Below are positions 19,152 through 27,251 of a stretch of 44,484 nucleotides of DNA, piece after piece. Origin of the DNA: Halovenus sp. (GTDB taxonomy: Archaea; Halobacteriota; Halobacteria; Halobacteriales; Haloarculaceae); NCBI GenBank assembly GCA_028275025.1, contig JAQCNM010000152.1:1-44484 (forward strand), in the 5' to 3' direction. The translations under genes and the position numbers were made by a program. The notes beneath the pieces are model-generated. The model had not been told where the DNA came from. It worked only from the letters and a program-made list of their open reading frames with translations, and ran no database searches. Every line of letters starts with the position of its first letter. Position 1 is the first letter of the stretch.

Positions 19152-20129
19152 TCATAGAGCCTCACCCGTGAGTTCCAGTGCAGACTCCGGGTCGGGCCCC
19201 AGCGGCGACCCGAGCACCACACTGTCTGCGGTCTCCAGCAACCCCTCGATTCGTTCGACGACGGTCTCGGGTGTGCCGGCGATACAGAACGAGTCGAGCA
19301 TCCGGTCGGAGACAGCCTCGAACGCCGTTCCAAACGACCCGGCGGCGATCGCGTCGCCGATGTCCGACGCCCGCTCGTGGTCGATGCCGTGGCGGTCGAG
19401 CACCGGCGGCGGTGCACCGGCGGCGATGAACGCAACCGGCGGACGGGCGGCCTCGCGGGCCTGCTCGGGGTCTGCAGCGATACTGGCGCTCGCGTAGGCG
19501 GCAAAATCGAACGAGCCACGATCGTCGGACCGGTCGGCCCGCCCCTCGGCGACACGCTCGCCCGCCCAGGCGATATCCCGTGGGTGAGAGCCGTTGTACA
19601 GCACACCGTCTGCGTGTTTTGCGGCCATCCGGGTCATGTGTGGTCCCTGTGCACCCACGTAGACCGGTATCTCGCGAGCGTCGTAGTTGAGACCGGCGTC
19701 GTCGGCGGTGAACGTGCCGTCGTGGTCGACGCGGTCACCGGCCCAGAGCCGGCGGGCGACCTGCATCGTCTCCAGGGTGCGTCGGAGCGCGGTTCCGTGG
19801 TCGTAGCCGAGGTTGGCCAGCGTCGACCGGTCACCCGGGCCGACACCGAACAGCCCACGTCCGTCCGCGAGTTCGTCGAGTGTCGCCATCCGGGAGGCGA
19901 GTGTCACCGGGTGGGTCTCGTAGGGGTTCGCGATCCCCGGACCCAGACGGATGTCGTCGGTGCGTCCGGCGGCGACCGCGAGCGAGACGAACTCGTCGCG
20001 GTTGTTGTAGTGGTGGCTGGCGAGCACCGCGCCGAGACCCGCTCGCTCGGCGGTCGCGGCGAGGTCGCCGACCCGTTCGGCGGGCATCTCCGGCGCGAGT
20101 TCGACACCGAGCAGGTCTGGGTCGACCAT
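19152..20129 (-). CDS. mer: F420-dependent LLM-class oxidoreductase, 5,10-methylenetetrahydromethanopterin reductase-like
   Basis: GVELAPEMPAERVGDLAATAERAG, HHYNNRDEF, RLGPGIANPYETHPV, VGPGDRSTLANLG. Confidence 0.87.
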   Translation of the reverse strand: MVDPDLLGVELAPEMPAERVGDLAATAERAGLGAVLASHHYNNRDEFVSLAVAAGRTDDIRLGPGIANPYETHPVTLASRMATLDELADGRGLFGVGPGDRSTLANLGYDHGTALRRTLETMQVARRLWAGDRVDHDGTFTADDAGLNYDAREIPVYVGAQGPHMTRMAAKHADGVLYNGSHPRDIAWAGERVAEGRADRSDDRGSFDFAAYASASIAADPEQAREAARPPVAFIAAGAPPPVLDRHGIDHERASDIGDAIAAGSFGTAFEAVSDRMLDSFCIAGTPETVVERIEGLLETADSVVLGSPLGPDPESALELTGEAL

Positions 20130-20130
20130 C

Positions 20131-20880
20131 TCAGCTCACCTCCCACTCGCGGAGCGCGGCACGGACGACGTCGTCGTCGTCACTCCGAAAGAGGTCGTCG
20201 CTGCCACCGTGGTCACCAAACGACCAGTCTCGCACCACCGCAACCGGGGTTCCGCCGGCCCCCTCGCCGGTCAGGAGATTCGTCGCCGCCGCGAGTTCGT
20301 CCACGACCGCCTGGACAGTGGCGTGTAGCTCACGCCCGGTCCGGTCGTACTCCCCGCGCCAGTCGCGGGCCGCAGACAGCCCGGCCCAGCCGACCGCGAC
20401 CCCACGCTGACCGTAGCGAAACGGCCGGCCGGAGGTGTCTGTCACGATGACCCGTGCGCCGAGGCGTTCGTACAGACCCTCCGCGCTCGCACCCGGGTCC
20501 TCGGGCAACAACAGGAGGTCTGCGCCGGGCACGTTCGACCGGTCGATACCCGCGTTGACCGTGACGTGTCCGAACCGCGTGACCGCGAGCATGAACGGGT
20601 ACGAGAGCAGGAGCTCCTCGCTCTCCTCGAGCACCGCCTGTGCGAACCGGGGGTCCTTTTGCTCCCCGGCGAGTTCGCCGATACGGTCGGCGATAGCCCG
20701 GGCGCGCTCCCCCGGCGGGAACGCCGACAGTTCGGCCTGTCGACCCTCTGCCTTCGAAACGACCGTGCTCGCCACACAGACGACATCGTCGGGCCGCAGC
20801 GAAACCCGGTCGGTGATCATCGCAGCGATATCGTCCCCCGGTTCGACCTCCGGGAGCCCCTCGACCGCGAACAGTTCCAT
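20131..20880 (-). CDS. cofE: Coenzyme F420-0:L-glutamate ligase
   Basis: VEGLPEVEPGDDIAAMI, VVCVASTVVSKAEGR, TDTSGRPFRYGQRGVAVG; 1 nt upstream of mer. Confidence 0.92.
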   Translation of the reverse strand: MELFAVEGLPEVEPGDDIAAMITDRVSLRPDDVVCVASTVVSKAEGRQAELSAFPPGERARAIADRIGELAGEQKDPRFAQAVLEESEELLLSYPFMLAVTRFGHVTVNAGIDRSNVPGADLLLLPEDPGASAEGLYERLGARVIVTDTSGRPFRYGQRGVAVGWAGLSAARDWRGEYDRTGRELHATVQAVVDELAAATNLLTGEGAGGTPVAVVRDWSFGDHGGSDDLFRSDDDDVVRAALREWEVS

Positions 20881-20958
20881 GTTCCGTGTGAGGGACGGCG
20901 AGGCAAAAACCGACCGGATACCTCCACGCGACCGACCGGACGGTTCCCACGGGCCGGT

Positions 20959-20979
20959 CCGGGTCGGTGACCGACCCGG
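20959..20979. promoter_or_regulatory. Perfect 21-bp dyad, candidate operator
   Basis: ccgggtcggt-g-accgacccgg, with an extra half-site ccgacccggt at 20987-20996, between divergent genes. Confidence 0.45.
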
Positions 20980-21083
20980 TGGTAGGCCGACCCGGTTCGG
21001 GCGGTCTGTCGGGCACCGGTATCGGGCCGGCACAGACCTCGACAACGGCAGCCTTTTGCCACCGACTCCGCTATCGTCTGGTG

Positions 21084-22073
21084 ATGGAGTGGCGGTGTGA
21101 GTGGTGTGGGAAGCCTCACGAGGAGGACGACCCGCCGTGTGACAACTGCGGACACGGCTCCTTCGAGCGGGCGGTGGTCCGCCGGACCGACCTCGGCGAC
21201 GGCCCCGGTGCCGACACCACGACGGTCTGGGAGTGTACGGAGTGTGGCCGGGAACACCCTAAAAACGCCCCGCCGTGCAGTCGTTGTAACAACCCGACCC
21301 TGGAGCGCCAGCAGAAACGGGTCGACGAGTCGAACCTGACAGAGCGACCCGGTAGTTCCGCCACCGGGACGGTCGAGGCCGACACCACGACGGTCTGGGT
21401 GTGTACGGAGTGTGGCCGGGAACACCCCAAAAACGCCCCGCCGTGCAGTCGTTGTAACAACCCAACCCTGGAGCGCCAGCAAAAGCAGATTGCCGACTCC
21501 GAGCTCACCGCTCCGGGCTACCGGGAGCTCCTGACACCGCGGTACGTCGCCGCCTTCGGTGTCGTGCTGGCCTTGGTTTGTGTGTTCGCACTCGGCACGA
21601 CAGGTATCGTCGACGTTCCGGGCTTTCCCGACGACTCGGTGCCCGAGGTCGACGGCGTTCCAGGCAACGAGACGACCGCCGCCGGGGTCTCGCTCGCGGC
21701 CGTCGAGCAGGGCTACCTCGACGCGGTCGCCGACCGTCGCGCCGACGAAGGTGTCGGAACACTCGACAGACGGAGCCGTCTCGACGAGATCGCCCGGTAC
21801 TACAATCAACGACGAGTGAAGTCGGCGGCCGGTGCGGGTGGAGCCACCGACATCGACCTCGGGGCGGTGTTACCGGGTGACTGCTCTGAGTTTGGCGTCC
21901 GGACGCTCTCGGGGCCACTCGGTGACGGAAACCCCGGGGAGACCGGTGCCCGGCTGGTCGCCGCAATCGGTGAGGACGACCCGCAGCTGTTCGGTGAACT
22001 CTCACTGACCGGTGTCGACGCACACGGTGTCGGCGACACGCTGTACCTGACACAGGCGTTCTGCACGACCTGA
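21084..22073 (+). CDS. Tandem zinc-ribbon membrane protein with a possible CAP/SCP-like C-terminal domain
   Basis: Three CxxC zinc-ribbon motifs (WRCEWCG, WECTECG, WVCTECG), one TM segment, then LDEIARYYNQRRVK. Confidence 0.82.
   Translation: MEWRCEWCGKPHEEDDPPCDNCGHGSFERAVVRRTDLGDGPGADTTTVWECTECGREHPKNAPPCSRCNNPTLERQQKRVDESNLTERPGSSATGTVEADTTTVWVCTECGREHPKNAPPCSRCNNPTLERQQKQIADSELTAPGYRELLTPRYVAAFGVVLALVCVFALGTTGIVDVPGFPDDSVPEVDGVPGNETTAAGVSLAAVEQGYLDAVADRRADEGVGTLDRRSRLDEIARYYNQRRVKSAAGAGGATDIDLGAVLPGDCSEFGVRTLSGPLGDGNPGETGARLVAAIGEDDPQLFGELSLTGVDAHGVGDTLYLTQAFCTT
21210..21316 (+). repeat. Zinc-ribbon module copy 1
   Basis: Near-identical to 21378-21484 at a 168-nt (56-codon) offset; about five mismatches by eye. 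Confidence 0.9.
21378..21484 (+). repeat. Zinc-ribbon module copy 2
   Basis: In-frame duplicate of 21210-21316. Confidence 0.9.
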
Positions 22074-22130
22074 GCGGTGTCACGGGTGGTTACCGACTGA
22101 CCGGAGAAACAGCGGGCTCGAGACGAGACG

Positions 22131-22430
22131 TTACGCCGCGCTCTCGTATGCCTCGGTGAACGACTCGGCCTTCTGGACGACCCGCCGTGCACCCGACTCG
22201 AGCGCAGTGAGTGTCTCGACACCGTTCTCGGTCTTGACCGTGAGAACCGGGTCGGTCTGGCCGCCGGACTGTTCGGGGTTCATGTCGTAGGTTGCCGCCG
22301 AGACCCCGTCGGTCTCGAGCAGTGCCCCCTTGAGGACGTTCATGAACGTGTGGTCCTCGCCGGCGATCTCGATCGACAGCTCCCCCTCGTCGCCGTCGAC
22401 CTGTTCCTGATTGATTACCCGCAGTTGCAT
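22131..22430 (-). CDS. rpoL: DNA-directed RNA polymerase subunit L (Rpo11)
   Basis: [44 protein letters not shown]. Confidence 0.95.
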   Translation of the reverse strand: MQLRVINQEQVDGDEGELSIEIAGEDHTFMNVLKGALLETDGVSAATYDMNPEQSGGQTDPVLTVKTENGVETLTALESGARRVVQKAESFTEAYESAA

Positions 22431-22590
22431 ACGGTCACACTATCTGTTGCCCGCATCTCAAACTTTCGACTCGGCGGGTCGGGCCCGAGAGGCGACGGCG
22501 ACTACCCGTCTCTGCTCCCGACACCGGCGGTCGACCGGGTGCGAATCATCTCCGCGTCGGTTATTTATCCGTGGAGACCGGAGTCCGTGT

Positions 22591-23859
22591 ATGCGTAACG
22601 ATCTTGGTTATCGTGGTACGGACACCGTCTGTGAGTTCTGTTCGGCCGAACTCGACCGTCTCTCGGAGGTCGAACTGCTGACCGACCGCGACCTCGCCAT
22701 GCTCAGACAGCCCCGCCGCCGGGTCAACGCCAACCTGCCTGTCCGGATGGACGACGGCAGTGTGGCAGTGTTCCCGTCGTTTCGAATCCAGTACAACAGC
22801 GCCCGCGGGCCGACAAAGGGCGGTATCAGGTACCACCCCGACGTCGACGAGTCCGAGGTCGACCAGCTCGCCTTTCTGATGGCACTAAAATGTGCCGTCG
22901 TCGATATCCCCTTTGGTGGCGCAAAAGGCGGCGTCCAGGTCGACCCGAACGGCCTCTCGGTGGGTGAGCGCGAGCGGCTCTCCCGGGCGTACATCGCCGA
23001 GTACGCCGACGTCATCGGACCGGAGACCGACATCCCGGCTCCGGACGTCAACACCGGTCCGCAGGTGATGGCCTGGATGATGGACGAGTACGAGCAACAG
23101 ACCGGCGAACACGCACCGGGTGTCATCACCGGCAAGCCGCTCGAACTCGGGGGGAGTCGGGGGCGGACCTCGGCAACCTCGTTCGGCGGCAGAGTGATTC
23201 TCGACGCGTTTGCCGAGACACGGGGCTGGGAGCCCACGGACCTGGACGTGGCCATCCAGGGCTTTGGCAACGTCGGGTCGTATCTCGCCACGTTCCTGCA
23301 CGAGCGTGGCTACAACGTCGTCGCGGTCAGCAACGCGCAGGGTGGTATCTACGACGCCGACGGCCTCGACATCCCGGCGGTGTTCGACGGGTACGGGACC
23401 GAGGACGACCTGTTCGTCACGGGCGAGCAGATCACGAACGACGAACTACTGACCCTCGACGTGGACGTACTGATTCCGGCCGCCATCGAGGACCAGATCA
23501 CGATGTCGAACGTTGCTGACCTCCGGACGGAGGCCGTTCTGGAGATGGCAAACGGTCCGACGACAACCGACGCCGACGCGTACCTCGCCGACCACGGTAT
23601 CCCGGTCATCCCCGACATCCTCGCCAACGCAGGCGGGGTCACGACCTCGTACTTCGAGTGGGTTCAAAACAGCAGCAACGAGTACTGGTCGAAGTCGAAG
23701 GTCCAGAACAAGCTAGAAGAACAGATGCAGACCGCCTTCGAGGACCTCCACGAGGTAAAACAGGCCGGCGACGACCGGAGTTGGCGACAGGCAGCCTACA
23801 TCCGGGCCGTCGACTCGGTGCTCGACGCCGAGAAGTTCCGGGGTAACATCTCCCGGTGA
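22591..23859 (+). CDS. gdhB: Glu/Leu/Phe/Val dehydrogenase (glutamate dehydrogenase)
   Basis: FRIQYNSARGPTKGGIRYHP, PFGGAKGGV, DIPAPDVNTGPQVMAWMMD, VAIQGFGNVG; TATA-like ttattta about 30 nt upstream. Confidence 0.95.
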   Translation: MRNDLGYRGTDTVCEFCSAELDRLSEVELLTDRDLAMLRQPRRRVNANLPVRMDDGSVAVFPSFRIQYNSARGPTKGGIRYHPDVDESEVDQLAFLMALKCAVVDIPFGGAKGGVQVDPNGLSVGERERLSRAYIAEYADVIGPETDIPAPDVNTGPQVMAWMMDEYEQQTGEHAPGVITGKPLELGGSRGRTSATSFGGRVILDAFAETRGWEPTDLDVAIQGFGNVGSYLATFLHERGYNVVAVSNAQGGIYDADGLDIPAVFDGYGTEDDLFVTGEQITNDELLTLDVDVLIPAAIEDQITMSNVADLRTEAVLEMANGPTTTDADAYLADHGIPVIPDILANAGGVTTSYFEWVQNSSNEYWSKSKVQNKLEEQMQTAFEDLHEVKQAGDDRSWRQAAYIRAVDSVLDAEKFRGNISR

Positions 23860-24093
23860 GTCGCCACGGACCGCCCCGGACCCAGATACGAACGACGCGT
23901 CGTGTGTCCAACGCACACAGACAGGGATGTAGTAATCCGAGTGTGACCGTTCCTGTTGTACGGGAGACCTCGCGGCGTTTCACTACGCCTACCGTGGCTG
24001 GTGAACTGCCCGGCCGAGCCACGGGACTCGCGGCCGGCCGGGTCCAGCCCCCAGCGCGTCGCCCCGGTTACCTGGCTGGATTACCCACGGCGG

Positions 24094-24126
24094 AATCCCA
24101 CGGCCGAAGCCGTGGGAGGGGCTCAA
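24094..24126 (+). mobile_element. Orphan IS200/IS605 (tnpB-type) right-end hairpin / possible MITE or omega-RNA remnant
   Basis: aatcccacggc-cgaa-gccgtgggaggggctcaaag: 9-bp perfect stem of the form typical of haloarchaeal IS200/IS605/IS1341 right ends. No tnpA or tnpB ORF nearby. Confidence 0.5.
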
Positions 24127-24173
24127 AGACAGCCCGAAGTCGTGCAGGCGGTACAAGACGACTGCCTCGGGGC

Positions 24174-25481
24174 TCACCCGCGCGCATCGTAGTGGACCAG
24201 AACACAGGCGGCGAGTAACAGCCACAGTCCGACTGTCGGCGGGAGCACGACCTCGAAGAGTCGCTCGACGACCGCCAGGACCGTCGCCTCCGGACCGCCG
24301 AGCGGGAGTGTACTCAGAGCCTGCTCGACGATCTCGAACTCGACCCGCACGAACGAGACGACCGTGCCGCCGAGCAACAACAGGCGCGACCGGCCCGGAG
24401 GGAGTGTGTAGAGCAAGACGACGAGCGGAAACACGAAAATAACCATGTAGAGACGCTGCAGCGGGAGAAAGAGCAGGGTCACGAGGATGGTGCCGAGCAC
24501 GGTCGCCTGCCGCTGTCGGTCGGTCTCGATATCCAGGTAGAGGTAGCAAAGAACGGGTGTGACCGCGAGCGCCGCGACCGGTGTGACGTAGGGTGGACCG
24601 AGACCCGCGAGGGCGGCGACCTGTCGCTGTGCACCACCCCTGGTCTGGGTCGGGTCGGGGGCACCGTCGAACCCGTCGTACCGACCGGTGAGCACGTCAC
24701 TCAGGTAGGTGCCGGTCACGTCGGGACCGAGCGCGACCAGACCGGCGAGTAGACCCGTCACCCCGACGGCAGTCGCCAGTACGACACCGCGAGAGACACG
24801 TCGCCGGAGCAACCAGAGCCCGAGCGCGGCGGGAAACACCTTCACGAGCGCGGCCGCCCCGAAAGCGAGCCCCGCGATATCGTCCCGGTTCCGGTCGAGC
24901 GCGTCGAGTCCGACCGCGATTGCGAATCCGAGACCGATGTTCACCTGGCCGTTTATCAGCGAGATGGCACTGTGTGTCGAGACGAGCGCGAACGCGAACA
25001 GGAGCAGAGAGTCGAGACGGGCGAGCACGACTCCGCGACGGCGGAGGGCACGCCGGAGCACGACGGCGATTCCCGCGGCGAAACAGACGTTCAGGAGGGT
25101 CTGGAGGGCAAAGGCCCCTGCTGGACTGCCCGTCAGGACGTGTGGCACGAACACGAGGATGACGATCGGCGGGTAGATGTAGTGGTAGCCAGGCCTGTCG
25201 GGCGGTGCCACCTCGTAGATGTCACCGCCGGCGAGCAGTGACTCCGCGGCGTAGTAGTACACGTCCGACGCGAGCATGAACTGCTCGGGGCTGAGAACCG
25301 CCCTGCTGAGAACCCCGGACAGCCCCGCGAGGATACCCCAGACGAGAACGAGTCGCGTGCTCCGTGCGGGCGTTCCCGGCGAGGACCGGCCGGTCTCCCC
25401 GGACGCCACCCCGTGTTCACGACTCGTCGTGCCGTCGGTGTCACCGCCGTTGCTCTCCCGTCCGGTCGGACCAGTCAGCAC
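24174..25481 (-). CDS. Glycosyltransferase 87 family (DUF2029-like) membrane protein
   Basis: Multi-TM; SDVYYYAAESLLAGGDIYEVAPPDRPGYHYIYPPIVILVFVPHVL and GLAFGAAALVKVFPAALGLWLL. Start uncertain (GTG at 25481 chosen). Confidence 0.8.
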   Translation of the reverse strand: MLTGPTGRESNGGDTDGTTSREHGVASGETGRSSPGTPARSTRLVLVWGILAGLSGVLSRAVLSPEQFMLASDVYYYAAESLLAGGDIYEVAPPDRPGYHYIYPPIVILVFVPHVLTGSPAGAFALQTLLNVCFAAGIAVVLRRALRRRGVVLARLDSLLLFAFALVSTHSAISLINGQVNIGLGFAIAVGLDALDRNRDDIAGLAFGAAALVKVFPAALGLWLLRRRVSRGVVLATAVGVTGLLAGLVALGPDVTGTYLSDVLTGRYDGFDGAPDPTQTRGGAQRQVAALAGLGPPYVTPVAALAVTPVLCYLYLDIETDRQRQATVLGTILVTLLFLPLQRLYMVIFVFPLVVLLYTLPPGRSRLLLLGGTVVSFVRVEFEIVEQALSTLPLGGPEATVLAVVERLFEVVLPPTVGLWLLLAACVLVHYDARG

Positions 25482-25633
25482 AGACGGTATCTCGCCCGAG
25501 AAACAGTAAAACGACGCGGTTTCGCCGACCCTCTCGGGGTCGAGTCCCCGAGCCCACGTGGCCACGACCAGCCGTCGTGCCGGCGAGTCGAAACGTGTGA
25601 CAACCCTGTCGTCCCGGGTCGTCACCGGCGGCA

Positions 25634-25933
25634 CTACTGCCGGTCGTCGGGTGGGGGGTCGAACACGACAGCGGTCCGGTCCGGCGACGCCGGCACGAAC
25701 TGTTCTTTCTCCCGGCGGCTGTGCTGTTTCAGCGTCCACTCCCGGCTCATCGCCTCGCTCCGGCCGGTCCAGTACTCGACGTACCGCACCGTGACCGGTG
25801 TCCGACCGCGGGTGTACCGCGCCCCGTTGCCGGCGTTGTGCTCCGCGAGACGCCTGCCGAGGTCCGTGGTGTAGCCGATGTAGAACGACCCCCGGTCGTC
25901 GCTGCACTCGAGCAGGTAGACGTAGTGGCTCAC
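25634..25933 (-). CDS. GIY-YIG nuclease family protein
   Basis: HYVYLLECSDDRGSFYIGYTTDLGRRLAEHNAGNGARYTRGRTPV; GTG start. Confidence 0.92.
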   Translation of the reverse strand: MSHYVYLLECSDDRGSFYIGYTTDLGRRLAEHNAGNGARYTRGRTPVTVRYVEYWTGRSEAMSREWTLKQHSRREKEQFVPASPDRTAVVFDPPPDDRQ

Positions 25934-26013
25934 AGGCGGTCGTAGCGGGCGAGGGACCCTGATTCCAGCGGTCACGGGCGACGGCAGAGGACGGCCACGG
26001 CCGGCGAGCGGGT

Positions 26014-27168
26014 TCACCGCGGGGCCTGTTTGTAGATGAGGTTCCGCTGAATCGGGTTCGCACCCTCGTAGATAACCGGCACCCGAACGTCACGGTAGAC
26101 ACGGGCGATGCGGTTCTCGTCGATGACAGACCGGCCGCCGTGTAGCTGCATCCCGCGCTCGGCACAGGTTGTCGCCGCCTCGGTCGCGGTTGTCTTTGCC
26201 ATCGCCGCCCAGTAGCCGGGTTGGTCACCCTGCTCAACTTTCTCCTGTGCCCGCCAGGTGAGCGCCCGGGCGGACTCAAACTCCATGCGCATGTCGGCGA
26301 GGTCGTGTTGCACCGACTGGAACTCGTCGACGGTCCGGCCGAACGCTTCCCTGTCGTGGACAAACGCCGAGGCTTCCTCGATCGCGGCCGCCGCCAGCCC
26401 CAGTCCGTGACCGGCGACCACCGTCCGACCGTGGTTGAAGAACTCGGCCATCATGTAGAACCCCGCCCCCTCCGGGCCGACGATGTTGTCCTCCGGAATA
26501 CGGCACTCGTCGAGGGTGATGTGTGCCTGTTTCGAGGCGCGGTAGGCCATCTTCTCCGGGATGTGCTCGGCCTGGTAGCCGGGCGCGTCTGTCGGAACGA
26601 TGAATATCGAGTAGTTGCCGTACCGGTCGTCGGGGTCGTCACCGGTCTTTGCGTAGACGGTGAGCCAGTCGGCCTCGACACCGTTGCCGACCCAGTACTT
26701 CTCGCCGTTGAGCACCCACTCGTCACCCTCCTGTCGGGCCTCGGTCGTCATCCCCGCCATGTCGCTGCCGGTTTCGGGCTCTGAAACCCCCAGTCCGGAG
26801 AGCTGCTCGTTCTCACCCACTGGCCGGAGAAATCTCTCCTTCTGACGCTCACTGCCGTACTGTTCGACGATGTCGGTGCCGAACCCCGCGAGTTGCAGGG
26901 TGAGCCCGATACCGGCGTCGGCCCGGTAGAACTCCTCCGCGACGGCCAGTGTCTCCGCGAGTGAGAACCCCCGGCCGCCGTACTCCTCGGCGACGTTCCC
27001 GGCGACCAGCCCCGTCTCCATCCCCGCCTCGAGTATCTCCCACGGGTACTCGCCGCTGTCGTAGTACGCCTCCGCGTTCGGCTCGATGTGCTCGGTTGCG
27101 AACTCCCGCGCCTCCCGCTTGGCCGCGTGTGCCTCCTCCGGAACGATACTCTCGTCGAGCAGGTTCAT
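26014..27168 (-). CDS. Acyl-CoA dehydrogenase
   Basis: GLGVSEPETGSDMAGMTT, YWVGNGVEADWLTVYAKT, QLHGGRSVIDENRIARVYRDVRVPVIYEGANPIQRNLI. Confidence 0.95.
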   Translation of the reverse strand: MNLLDESIVPEEAHAAKREAREFATEHIEPNAEAYYDSGEYPWEILEAGMETGLVAGNVAEEYGGRGFSLAETLAVAEEFYRADAGIGLTLQLAGFGTDIVEQYGSERQKERFLRPVGENEQLSGLGVSEPETGSDMAGMTTEARQEGDEWVLNGEKYWVGNGVEADWLTVYAKTGDDPDDRYGNYSIFIVPTDAPGYQAEHIPEKMAYRASKQAHITLDECRIPEDNIVGPEGAGFYMMAEFFNHGRTVVAGHGLGLAAAAIEEASAFVHDREAFGRTVDEFQSVQHDLADMRMEFESARALTWRAQEKVEQGDQPGYWAAMAKTTATEAATTCAERGMQLHGGRSVIDENRIARVYRDVRVPVIYEGANPIQRNLIYKQAPR

Positions 27169-27251
27169 ACCCGAGTTACGTGTCCGACAGTGATAAGTAA
27201 CGCACCTGCGCGGTCTGACACGGCGGTTACGAGGTGACGCGGGTCGACCGG

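Noticed and set aside
24174-26363. Full 729-aa minus ORF as a single gene
   Set aside because: The upstream part overlaps the GIY-YIG gene and is Arg/Ser/Pro-rich. Glycosyltransferase-like hydrophobic sequence begins only after about 25480, so an internal start was chosen.
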